From an uncultured Clostridia bacterium (GTDB taxonomy: Bacteria; Bacillota; Clostridia; RUG12999): 14,916 bases of DNA. The notes under the pieces are model-generated. The model saw only the letters and a list, made by a program, of their open reading frames with translations, had not been told where the DNA came from and did no database searches. Below, one piece after another: positions 1-6,598 of this stretch. Position 1 is the stretch's first letter. Every line of letters begins with the position of its first letter. The translations under genes and the position numbers were made by a program. The stretch spans positions 1 through 14,916 of the forward strand of contig CATIYX010000078.1 of the NCBI GenBank assembly GCA_949739095.1, written 5' to 3'.

Positions 1-60
1 ATAACCTGCAAATTGCGTTTTCGACAGGCGTTTTGGCAGGGCAACTTAGGGGATAAATAA
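1..60 (+). other. possible 3' end of an upstream gene
   Basis: Two forward frames are open from the window edge. One ends at a TAA at 58-60 and one at a TAA at 54-56. Either could be the tail of a gene that starts outside the window. Nothing identifies a family, and neither frame may be coding. Confidence 0.2.
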
Positions 61-72
61 ACGATAATATAG

Positions 73-101
73 TTGACAAACATTTTTTTTATCAGTATAA
101 T
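73..101 (+). promoter_or_regulatory. SigA promoter of the TSUP gene
   Basis: TTGACA (73-78) and TATAAT (96-101) are both perfect consensus hexamers separated by 17 bp. Transcription would start near 108, leaving a leader of about 65 nt before the TTG start at 176. No operator was recognised, so strong constitutive expression is the simplest reading. Confidence 0.85.
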
Positions 102-175
102 AATAGTATATGGTATAGGGATTTTATAGAAATAGAGGCTGTTCCTGTTTTTTCAAGGATAGGGAAGAAAAGGGG

Positions 176-931
176 TTGTTCGGCTTGTGCTTGGTAGCAG
201 GTGCATTGACTGGGTTAGTTGCAGCGGGGGGAGCCAGTGCTGTTTGGATTCTGGCACCTTTTTTTTTGTTAGCTGCCAGACATTTAAGGGCATATGATGC
301 GGTGGGTATTTCTCTCGCAGTTGAATTTGTATTATATTTATTTTTGTTTTGTATGAAAGGCGGCGCTTGCCGTCCGAACTGGAAAACATTGATTGTTGGA
401 ACTGTGCCGCTTATCTTGGGGACAGTAGTAGGAAGTTATATATCAAAAGGAATTCCGGCGCAGATATTCCAATGGATTTTGTTTGGCTCAACTTTGATTG
501 CGGGCATTGTGCTGTTTGTTTGTGGTCGGAATATGTTTGGACAGAAAGAGGAAGACTCGGCTATGCCGTACCATCCATGGCGGTATGTATGGTGGATGTT
601 GCTAGTCGGGTTGCTGAGCGGTGCATTTGGACTGGGAAGCGCACTGATAGCAGTTTTGATAGTTTCCGGTAGGAAACGGTTTGCAGTTCAATTGGAATTG
701 GATACTGGAATGTTTTTCATAGCAATCAGCGCTATGGCGGGATATTTGATGCACAGTGTCTGCGGAACGGTGAATTTGCTGGAGGTTGTTGTTTGTGCAG
801 CATTTGCACTGGCAGCCTTCCGGCTGGTGACTGTTTTTATGAACACTAAAACAAATGTATATACAAAATTGATTGGAGCAGTTTTGCTGATTGCAGTTGT
901 GATTTTTGTGCCAATTTATTTGTTTGTATAA
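176..931 (+). CDS. TSUP-family membrane transporter (TauE/SafE-like permease)
   Basis: This is a 251-residue, very hydrophobic protein with about eight predicted membrane segments. It shows the two-fold internal repeat of the sulfite exporter TauE/SafE (TSUP) family: a Gly/Ala-rich entry helix near residues 6-20 (AGALTGLVAAGG) is echoed by VGLLSGAFGLGS near residue 145. Length fits the family (about 250). Family members move small sulfur-containing or organic anions across the plasma membrane; the substrate cannot be read from sequence. I chose TTG at 176 because the frame has no ATG between the upstream stop at 116-118 and this point, and a purine-rich AGGGAAGAAAAGGGG lies directly before it. 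A perfect SigA promoter lies 75-103 bp upstream. No partner gene is visible, and it may be host chromosome next to the element rather than part of it. Confidence 0.85.
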   Translation: MFGLCLVAGALTGLVAAGGASAVWILAPFFLLAARHLRAYDAVGISLAVEFVLYLFLFCMKGGACRPNWKTLIVGTVPLILGTVVGSYISKGIPAQIFQWILFGSTLIAGIVLFVCGRNMFGQKEEDSAMPYHPWRYVWWMLLVGLLSGAFGLGSALIAVLIVSGRKRFAVQLELDTGMFFIAISAMAGYLMHSVCGTVNLLEVVVCAAFALAAFRLVTVFMNTKTNVYTKLIGAVLLIAVVIFVPIYLFV

Positions 932-1089
932 AAATATAGTTTATCTCAAAAAAGCCTTGAAACAAGGGAATGTTCAAAGGATTTCTAAATGAATTTACTA
1001 CTAAATTACTACTTTTGCGGATTGAGCCTTGATAATACCGTGAAACTCCTATGAATATGAAAATGCAAAATTGAATATTTGAAAATATG
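932..1089. other. intergenic stretch, possible element junction or gene remnant
   Basis: No convincing gene is present. A small hairpin CCTTG-AAA-CAAGG (955-967) lacks a T-run. AGCCTTGA occurs twice (953-960 and 1025-1032), and near-repeats of TTACTAC lie at 995-1013. A 21-codon ORF (989-1054) has an AAAGGA Shine-Dalgarno 7 nt upstream, but it has no recognisable family and may be a remnant. This is the most likely place for a junction between the TSUP gene and the element genes that follow, but no attachment site can be proven from one end. Confidence 0.3.
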
Positions 1090-1113
1090 GCAGATAGAAA
1101 TATCTGCTTTTTT
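1090..1113 (+). terminator. intrinsic terminator upstream of the cysteine-rich gene
   Basis: The perfect 7-bp stem GCAGATA/TATCTGC closes on a GAAA tetraloop and is followed by TTTTTT (1108-1113). It could end transcription from the TSUP gene. Because it sits only 30 nt before the next start codon, it could also act as a leader terminator for that gene. Confidence 0.8.
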
Positions 1114-1143
1114 CATACCCTAAAATCGAAAGGAATTTTGACA

Positions 1144-1305
1144 ATGAAAACCGAAAATTCAAAGCAACTATGCCCCACTTGCAAGGTGGGACAAGACACA
1201 TACTTGCTTGACAACAAAAATCCGTTTTGTCCGTATCTGCATTGTCATAACGGCAAAACTTGTTCGGCGTATGTGCCGCTTGAAAAGGAAAATAAATCGA
1301 GGTAA
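1144..1305 (+). CDS. small cysteine-rich, zinc-ribbon-like protein
   Basis: The protein has 53 residues and five cysteines: C10-x2-C13 (CPTC), C29-x4-C34 (CPYLHC) and C40, with histidines at 33 and 35. This pattern suggests a small zinc-ribbon-like fold, but the role is unknown. I start it at ATG 1144 with AAAGGA about 10 nt upstream. The longer frame from 1087 begins inside the terminator hairpin and is unlikely. Short cysteine-rich proteins of this kind are, from general knowledge, common next to HTH/DUF6017 genes in clostridial integrative elements, and such a gene follows 70 bp downstream behind another terminator-like hairpin. Composition is soluble and cytoplasmic, with no signal peptide or membrane segment. 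Confidence 0.65.
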   Translation: MKTENSKQLCPTCKVGQDTYLLDNKNPFCPYLHCHNGKTCSAYVPLEKENKSR

Positions 1306-1307
1306 CG

Positions 1308-1343
1308 GCGTTAGGATTTAACAAAAATTTTAACGCTTTTTTT
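1308..1343 (+). terminator. terminator or attenuator between the cysteine-rich and HTH genes
   Basis: GCGTTA (1308-1313) pairs with TAACGC (1331-1336), followed directly by seven T (1337-1343). The loop is 17 nt, so the stem is weaker than the preceding terminator. It starts 3 nt after the stop codon of the small gene and its T-run ends 31 nt before the HTH gene start. Confidence 0.65.
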
Positions 1344-1374
1344 GTTGCCTGAAATCCGAAAGGAGGATTTTTGT

Positions 1375-2235
1375 ATGGCAGTGTTTAGAATAAACAAAAC
1401 CCGTGATTATACCGTGATGTCAAACTATCACTTGAAAGATACGCGGCTGTCCCTTAAATCAAAGGGGCTTTTATCTATGATGTTATCTTTGCCGGAGGAA
1501 TGGAATTACACCACAAGAGGACTTGCGGCAATATGCAAGGAGGGCGTTGACAGTATCGGAACAGCATTAAAGGAATTGGAGCGCAGCGGATATATTCAAA
1601 GAAACCGTGTCCGTGATGAAAAAGGCAAGATAACTGATACCGAGTACATCATATTTGAGAAGCCGCAGAAAAAACCCGATACGGAGCTTCAAGATACGAC
1701 AGAGCCATATACGGAAAATCCGTATATGGATAAACCAAACACGGAAACACCGTGTACGGAAAACACCGCACAATTAAATACTAATATATCAAATACAAAA
1801 GAATTAAATACTGATGTATTAAATACTTATCCTATCAAATCACATCAGCAAGAAACACAAGATACGATTGGATATGATGAGGTCGAAGCATACAGGCAGG
1901 TAATCAAGGAAAACATTGAGTATGACATTTTGAGTATAAAGCTCAAAACGGATATTTCAATGCTCAATGAAATTCTTGACTTGCTAACTGAAACGGTATG
2001 CACACAAAAAAGCAGTTTAGTCATTGCCGGTGATACCTAACCGGCAGCAGTTGTAAAATCAAAGCTGTTAAAGCTAAATTCGGAGCATATCGAGTATGTC
2101 ATAGACTGTATGCACTCAAATACAACCGATATTCGCAACATCAAAAAGTATTTATTGGCGGCACTTTTTAACGCTCCCTCTACCATTGACAGCTATTATA
2201 CATCAAAGGTAAATCACGATATGGCAAACCTGTAA
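1375..2235 (+). pseudogene. HTH replication-initiator-like protein (DUF6017 type), interrupted by an in-frame TAA
   Basis: From ATG 1375 (AGGAGG at 1361-1366) the frame encodes 221 residues to a TAA at 2038-2040, then continues in the same frame for 64 more codons to a TAA at 2233-2235. The N-terminal about 95 residues form a winged-helix domain of the kind in plasmid or element replication initiators: VMSNYHLKD and LSLKSKGLLSMMLSLP, then a recognition region around TTRGLAAICKEGVDSIGTAL. Residues about 100-160 are a Thr/Asn/Pro-rich linker (repeated TENPY/NTE units). The remainder resembles the conserved C-terminal DUF6017 segment, which in relatives reads without a break through GDxxPAxVVKSxxLKL and ends in NHDM. 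The TAA falls exactly inside that motif (GDT-stop-PAAVV), so it is best explained as a point nonsense mutation. The truncated product may keep DNA binding but loses about a quarter of its length. A sequencing error is the main alternative. Confidence 0.75.
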
Positions 2236-2247
2236 GGCGGTGAGCCT

Positions 2248-2317
2248 ATGCGAAAACCAATATACAAACAGTACAGACCGCCGTAAAAGGCGGTATTTGA
2301 AACAAAAGCGCTTTTTT
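2248..2317 (+). promoter_or_regulatory. possible leader peptide and attenuator ahead of the surface-protein gene
   Basis: A 12-codon ORF (ATG 2248, stop 2284-2286; MRKPIYKQYRPP) follows the HTH gene by 12 bp, with AAGG/GGTGAG upstream. Its last codons lie in a hairpin ACCGCC (2277-2282)/GGCGGT (2289-2294). A second, mutually exclusive stem can form between AAAAGGCG (2285-2292) and CGCTTTTT (2309-2316, one G-U pair), merging into the T-run that ends at 2317. The overlap of the two stems and the Pro-Pro end are what an attenuator would look like. This is inference, and the short ORF could be chance. Confidence 0.35.
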
Positions 2318-2349
2318 AACAGTAAATTTATAAGGAGGAATTTTTAGAA

Positions 2350-2748
2350 ATGAAAATCAGAAACAAAGCAAAACACATTTTGTCGGCTGCTCTTTCAGCG
2401 GTAATGCTGCTTGGAAGTATGCCGACTTTAACATTTGCGGCGCAGGTGAACGAATATGTTGACCCCGCTGACATTTGGGTATCTGCCAACGGCAGGACAA
2501 ACGAACTTGACTTTAACGCAACGATTACGCAGGAAACGGGCTGGTGTCCTGTCTGCAACAAAGACACGATTATGCTCACATACAGAACGCCCGAATACAC
2601 AAAATCAGGCTCAACCGCATTAAATCGCGGCGTTAAGTATTCGGACGGAACAATGGTTGACGGTGAAACTGTCGGCAATCTCGACAGCGGACGTCCCAAT
2701 CAGGACGCGTCATATACCACCTATCATTGGAGTGCGACACGTTCATAA
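2350..2748 (+). pseudogene. N-terminal fragment of a secreted cell-surface protein, interrupted by the group II intron
   Basis: The product starts with a clear signal peptide: a Lys/Arg-rich start (MKIRNKAKH), a hydrophobic core about residues 10-28 and an A-A cleavage region near TFAAQ. Start ATG 2350 has AAGGAGG upstream (2332-2338). The mature part carries a CPVC pair (about residues 66-69) and an Asn/Gly/Tyr-rich stretch with EYTKSG, ALNRGVKYSDGTM and YTTYHW. I recognise this style from the N-termini of large clostridial surface proteins but cannot name a family. The authentic exon ends at 2731; codons from 2732 to the stop at 2748 are intron sequence. The intron lacks its 3' end and no matching 3' exon follows, so the protein cannot be restored by splicing here. 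The gene would normally continue for many more residues. Confidence 0.7.
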
Positions 2749-4669
2749 GTGAAAAGCTTATGCACTAAACAAAGAACGTAAAAGTTTTCAGTTTAGGAGA
2801 ACTGATAATCCGACAGGTGGAATGATAGGGTAACGCCTTGAAACGCCTGCCTTGATACTCCGAATAGCGGTTAATGTGCAATAATTTAGCCGTTATGGAG
2901 CTCGGTGAAGTCGGCAGAAGGCTGCCGTAAATAACAGATAAATGTTATACGAAAGTGTCCCAGAGGTGGGATATGCAACTGATATGCCGGAGGTCTACAA
3001 AATATATATGGTGAGAATGACTGTAAAAAGTCTGACGAAACTGCGAATGTACAAGTCTATAGGTAGACGCTGTAGAAATGCAGCGGCACTCCAAAGCGAG
3101 TGGTCAGTGAGGTAAAGTAAGAATTCTAGTTATGAAATACCTTGCAATGTTACAGGCATTGCCAAGCTGACAGGATTAGAGCAGACACCTAAGTATATAT
3201 GCACAGATAGGATTATCGGAACGTGGAAAGGTTGAAACGTATGCTAATCTGATTGCACAGAGTACGTTGTTGAGGAAACAGTTTTAATTGAACAAAGGGA
3301 ACTGAGGGAACTCAACTTTATTCGACTGAGAGCGGCGGCACAGTACCTATGAAGCTATGGATAACATAGCAGAGGGATAGCCGCCAGTCAATATTGTTCA
3401 AACAGTTATAGGTATAGATACTCATAGCTTCGAGTATGACAAAGAAAAACAAATCCGAGAGGAGGCGTTGCCTATGACAAAGCAGAAAAAGCTCCGTTAC
3501 GCTGAATATTACGATATGCAGGTTGTGCTGGACAAATTGTATGCAGACAGTAAAGATAATAAAATATTTACAAGTCTTATGGAAATTATCTCTGATGAAA
3601 ACAATATAAGAATGGCATACAGGAATATCAAGCGCAATGCTGGAAGTAATACAAGCGGTGTTGACGGAGTCAATATTACGGATATTGAGAAAATCCCAAT
3701 CAATTCGTATATTGAAAAAATTCAGCAAAAATTCAAATGGTACAAGCCAAAACCCGTTAAAAGGGTTGAAATACCAAAACCAAACGGCAAAATGAGACCG
3801 CTTGGAATTCCTACAATTCTTGACAGGGTGATACAGCAATGTATTCTGCAAGTGTTAGAACCGATATGTGAAGCTAAATTCCATAAACATTCAAATGGAT
3901 TTAGACCAAACAAGTCGGCAGAACACGCAATAGCCCAGTGTAAGAATATGATACAGTTACAACATTTACACTTTGTTGTTGATGTTGACATCAAAGGCTT
4001 CTTTGATAATGTAAATCACGCCAAACTCATTAAACAGATGTGGGCAATGGGCATAAGGGATAAAAAACTCATTTGTATAATCAAACAAATGCTGAAGGCT
4101 CCTGTAATTATGCCAAACGGTGAAAAAGTATATCCGACAAAGGGTACTCCTCAAGGGGGAATACTGTCGCCGTTGCTCGCAAATATAGTTTTAAATGAGT
4201 TGGACTGGTGGATAAGCAGTCAATGGGAAACAATGCCTACACATAAAAATATTAAAGTATATGATTATGGAAACGGACACATTAACAGAGGAAATGTATA
4301 CAAGAAACTGCGTCAAAGCAATCTGAAAGAAATGTTTATGGTAAGATATGCCGATGATTTTAAAATCTTCTGCCGAAACAGGCAGGACGCTGATAAAGCA
4401 TTTATCGCAGTCAAACAATGGCTGAATGACAGACTGAATTTAGAAATCAGTGAAGAAAAATCAAAGGTAATAAATCTAAGAAAGCACTATTCGGATTTTC
4501 TGGGGTTCAATATGAAAGCAGTTAAAAAGGGCAATAAATACGTTGTCAGTTCGCATATGTCGGACAAAGCTGTAAAAACTGAAACTGACAAGCTAATAAA
4601 ACAGCTTGAATATATTAAAAATCCAAAAGGCGCACAATATGAAGCAAGTGCCATAAACAACTATAATTC
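2732..4669 (+). mobile_element. group II intron, 3'-truncated
   Basis: The element begins with the group II 5' consensus GTGCG (2732-2736). About 740 nt of structured, non-coding ribozyme sequence precedes the intron-encoded reverse transcriptase. Two exon-binding pairings support the boundary. GATAGG (2824-2829, within the longer match AATGATAGG) is complementary to exon CCTATC (2720-2725) and fits EBS2/IBS2. TCCAA (3090-3094) next to a CACTC/GAGTG hairpin is complementary to exon TTGGA (2727-2731) and fits EBS1/IBS1. The sequence stops being intron at about 4666-4670, inside the reverse transcriptase gene, where it joins antisense relaxase DNA. The rest of the maturase and domains V and VI are absent, so neither splicing nor retrohoming is expected from this copy. 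Confidence 0.85.
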
Positions 4670-4700
4670 AATCGCCGCCGTTTTAATTCCGCATCCATAA
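3474..4700 (+). CDS. ltrA: group II intron reverse transcriptase/maturase, truncated with a chimeric C-terminus
   Basis: The frame encodes 408 residues. ATG 3474 is preferred because GAGGAGG (3459-3465) lies 8 nt upstream; an in-frame TTG at 3468 would be too close. Motifs in order are MRPLGIP (107-113), GFRPNKSAEHA (142-152), DVDIKGFFDNV with the first catalytic Asp near 172, GTPQGGILSPLLANI (224-238) and the YADD active site (292-295). Thumb/domain X sequence begins after about 330. Such proteins reverse transcribe intron RNA and help it splice, usually with 420-600 residues. Here the family sequence stops after NNYNS (residue 399), and the last nine residues (IAAVLIPHP) are translated from the antisense strand of a relaxase gene. 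The polymerase core may be intact, but most of domain X and any DNA-binding/endonuclease region are lost, so maturase function is doubtful. The symbol reflects the family only. Confidence 0.85.
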   Translation: MTKQKKLRYAEYYDMQVVLDKLYADSKDNKIFTSLMEIISDENNIRMAYRNIKRNAGSNTSGVDGVNITDIEKIPINSYIEKIQQKFKWYKPKPVKRVEIPKPNGKMRPLGIPTILDRVIQQCILQVLEPICEAKFHKHSNGFRPNKSAEHAIAQCKNMIQLQHLHFVVDVDIKGFFDNVNHAKLIKQMWAMGIRDKKLICIIKQMLKAPVIMPNGEKVYPTKGTPQGGILSPLLANIVLNELDWWISSQWETMPTHKNIKVYDYGNGHINRGNVYKKLRQSNLKEMFMVRYADDFKIFCRNRQDADKAFIAVKQWLNDRLNLEISEEKSKVINLRKHYSDFLGFNMKAVKKGNKYVVSSHMSDKAVKTETDKLIKQLEYIKNPKGAQYEASAINNYNSIAAVLIPHP

Positions 4701-4801
4701 GACGAACAAAGTAATGTATCATCTGTTTTGTCGGGATTGAGGATATATTCAATAGCGAGATTTAGCGTAGAGCGGATAGGGTGCGTTTTTGTAATTGCCA
4801 T
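4661..4801 (-). pseudogene. relaxase (mobilization nuclease) gene, N-terminal stub
   Basis: On the minus strand an ATG at 4801-4799, with GGAGG just upstream (GGAGGAAAT before the ATG), opens a 46-codon frame overlapping the 3' end of mobC. Its peptide carries ILNPDKTDD and SSYGCGIKTAAIE. This is the typical start of clostridial MobA/VirD2-like relaxases, where a (V/I)xNPxKTD motif and an SSYGC-like motif precede the catalytic tyrosine/histidine region. Homology ends after TAAIE at about 4667, and the frame then hits TAG in reverse-transcriptase sequence. All catalytic His motifs are missing, so no active relaxase is made here. The overlap with mobC and its good Shine-Dalgarno show that it was once the second gene of a mobC-relaxase operon. 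Confidence 0.75.
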
Positions 4802-5091
4802 ATTTCCTCCAACCGTTCCTTGATTTCGTCAATATCCTCACGGTAAATACTGCTTGTCTGATTTACTCGTTTTGCAATCTGATTGATATTCCGTCCGATT
4901 GCGTGAAGCTCCGTGTTAAACTCTTTAATATTTGATGTGTCTGTATAGATGATATATCCGTCAATCGCCATTTTCCGCAGGTATGCCCCGATTTGATTTG
5001 TCGGCACAAGCGACATTTTGTATTCAATTAGCTTTCGTTCTTCCTCCGTTACAGGGCAGCGAAGTACCATTTTTCTTTTCCGATTTGCCAT
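4762..5091 (-). CDS. mobC: MobC-like relaxosome accessory protein
   Basis: This 109-residue basic protein resembles MobC-family plasmid/element mobilization proteins. It opens with a basic patch (MANRKRK), followed by LRCPVTEEERKLIEYKM, a ribbon-helix-helix-like DNA-binding start. The central region has YLRKMAIDGYI, and the C-terminal half carries the family's ELHAIGRNINQIAKRVN signature, then a charged helix. MobC proteins bind oriT and help the relaxase open and nick DNA. Start ATG 5091 has GGAGG 8 nt upstream on the minus strand. The relaxase start lies inside its 3' end (40-nt overlap, positions 4762-4801), indicating translational coupling. MobC appears complete while its partner relaxase is only a stub, so mobilization would need a relaxase supplied elsewhere. 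Confidence 0.85.
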   Translation of the reverse strand: MANRKRKMVLRCPVTEEERKLIEYKMSLVPTNQIGAYLRKMAIDGYIIYTDTSNIKEFNTELHAIGRNINQIAKRVNQTSSIYREDIDEIKERLEEIWQLQKRTLSALR

Positions 5092-5105
5092 TGTAAAATC
5101 CTCCG

Positions 5106-5260
5106 TATTTTTTTATAAAGGGTTTGGGAATATCCCAAATTTTTTGACCGTTCCGCATAGCGTGAATAGATGTCAAAAATCGCAAGTGTGGCTACACTTG
5201 CTATGCTTGCTATTCCTTAAAAATTAGTTTTTTCCCTTATACCACTACTACGGAAAATCT
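5106..5260 (-). other. candidate origin of transfer (oriT) upstream of mobC
   Basis: Between mobC and the kinase operon lie two clean inverted repeats: TTTGGGA-ATA-TCCCAAA (5123-5139) and GCAAGTGT-GGCT-ACACTTGC (5182-5201). The second is followed by a short direct repeat, CTTGCTATGCTTGCTAT (5198-5214). Inverted repeats directly upstream of a mobC-relaxase pair are the normal location and form of an oriT. The nick site cannot be identified from sequence. The first repeat is followed on the plus strand by TTTTTT and could instead be a terminator. Confidence 0.5.
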
Positions 5261-5271
5261 CGGCAAAATGC

Positions 5272-5301
5272 AAAAAAAAGAAGCAATCCGAAAATTGCTT
5301 C
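5272..5301 (-). terminator. terminator of the response regulator-kinase operon
   Basis: Read on the minus strand, GAAGCAAT and ATTGCTTC form an 8-bp stem around a 6-nt loop, followed by eight T (plus-strand A-run 5272-5279). It starts about 10 nt after the kinase stop codon. Confidence 0.9.
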
Positions 5302-5310
5302 CATATTATC

Positions 5311-6582
5311 TCATATACTGCACTGAAAAACAAAACAGTCGTTTTCTACCCTAAACGAATACACACCGTTGTATTTCTCTACGATAGCCACCATAGATTT
5401 TGTGCCGTAGCCGTGATTTTCCTGTTTTGACTTTGGCATATTCCCGTCAAATATGACTTTATCGTAAAACGGATTTTTAATTTCCAGATAGATTTTATCC
5501 GCATCCGTAAAGCCCTTTACGCCGACTTTTTTGTTTTCGCATTTACAAGAAGCGTTAATTGCGTTTTCCAGCCCGTTCGACATAACAACCGCCAAATCCG
5601 TTTCGTTGACCGCAAGTGTTTCGGGCAGACTGACATTGATTTCAAGTGTAACGCCGTTTTCCTCGGCGATTTTATGATAATGCGACAGAACGACATTGGC
5701 GCTATGGTTATCGCAGTAGCTTTTAAGATTGCTTTTGTCTATATCTGAAATTAACGTGCTGATATATTCCTCCGCTTCATCAAACTTTTTATTTTTAATA
5801 TAATCGTTAATCAAAAGCATTTGATGCTTCATATCGTGGCGCAGTATTTTCAGACTGTTTTCGGTTTCCGCACTGCTTTTAAGTCTTTCATTTACCATTT
5901 TCATCTGCATATTAAGCGCGCGGTTTTCCTCTGCCGCGTTAAATAATTTCACCTGCGTCCACAGTACCTTAAATACTGTCATATACATAACAGGCACCAA
6001 TACAAGTATCAAAACAAGCTGAGGAATGTACTCGGGTCTGTCCAAAACGATAGTCGGATAATAAGTTGTCCATATAATAATGACATAGAAAAACGCAGCC
6101 AAAACCGCAAACACACCCCAGCCCTTTTTCATATTCTGCTGTAAGAAGTGATACGGCTTCCTGAGATATTTCACAATCAAAAATTCAAGTATCGGAAACA
6201 GAACAAGTCTTGAAGCAAACATTACCACATAATTTTTAACGCCGAACAGTCCGTCAAGCAGGTTTGTTATAAACAGCACTTCAAGCACGATTGTGTCCAC
6301 AACGCAAAAGGTGAAAAAAAACCTCGTCCCTTTATTTTTCGCCATAATGAAGAAAAATACAAGGCTCGGCAGCACACAGCAGGGGATTATGAGTTTGCCC
6401 GCCATTTCGATACCCAAGAGCCTTACATTAAGAACATTCACTATGATAATCGGTATCATAAAAATACCCGTAAGTATATTTGTTTTCTTTGACGGATAAC
6501 GGCTGTCATAAAGAAACATAAACATAACAAGGCAATGTATTAGCGTCCATATAATTGATAAGTCGCGTAAAATAGTATTCAT
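5311..6582 (-). CDS. AgrC-like sensor histidine kinase
   Basis: This 423-residue protein has six or so hydrophobic membrane segments over about residues 5-210, a coiled linker (about 215-240, AAEENRALNMQMK) and a cytoplasmic kinase domain of the quorum-sensing HPK10 type. The phospho-acceptor box is RHDMKH (248-253, His 249). The N-box is SNGLENAIN (335-343) and the G-box is GYGTKSM (391-397), with a C-terminal GHKL ATPase fold. In this family the polytopic membrane domain binds a peptide or other ligand and the His phosphate passes to a LytTR regulator. I start at ATG 6582, which has AGGAGG upstream on the minus strand. A longer frame from 6624 would run into the regulator gene. It lies 16 bp downstream of the regulator gene, in the same operon, and ends at a strong terminator. 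No agrB or agrD is visible, so the ligand is unknown. Confidence 0.9.
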   Translation of the reverse strand: MNTILRDLSIIWTLIHCLVMFMFLYDSRYPSKKTNILTGIFMIPIIIVNVLNVRLLGIEMAGKLIIPCCVLPSLVFFFIMAKNKGTRFFFTFCVVDTIVLEVLFITNLLDGLFGVKNYVVMFASRLVLFPILEFLIVKYLRKPYHFLQQNMKKGWGVFAVLAAFFYVIIIWTTYYPTIVLDRPEYIPQLVLILVLVPVMYMTVFKVLWTQVKLFNAAEENRALNMQMKMVNERLKSSAETENSLKILRHDMKHQMLLINDYIKNKKFDEAEEYISTLISDIDKSNLKSYCDNHSANVVLSHYHKIAEENGVTLEINVSLPETLAVNETDLAVVMSNGLENAINASCKCENKKVGVKGFTDADKIYLEIKNPFYDKVIFDGNMPKSKQENHGYGTKSMVAIVEKYNGVYSFRVENDCFVFQCSI

Positions 6583-6598
6583 TGTATTCCCCTCCTGT

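Noticed and set aside
349..672. 107-codon forward frame inside the TSUP gene
   Set aside because: It overlaps the membrane protein in another frame and has no domain or ribosome binding site.
1087..1143. Upstream extension of the cysteine-rich gene to ATG 1087
   Set aside because: The extension starts inside a strong intrinsic terminator hairpin and has no Shine-Dalgarno. ATG 1144 has one and begins the conserved-looking part.
1138..1143. TTGACA as a -35 element
   Set aside because: It lies directly before the start codon of the cysteine-rich gene, with no -10 at the right distance outside the coding sequence.
3468..3473. TTG start two codons before the reverse transcriptase ATG
   Set aside because: It lies only 2 nt from the GGAGG, too close for initiation. 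ATG 3474 is at ideal spacing.
4670..4790. Intron 3' end (domains V and VI) downstream of the reverse transcriptase
   Set aside because: The sequence after 4670 is accounted for by relaxase and mobC on the minus strand, and no domain V hairpin was seen.
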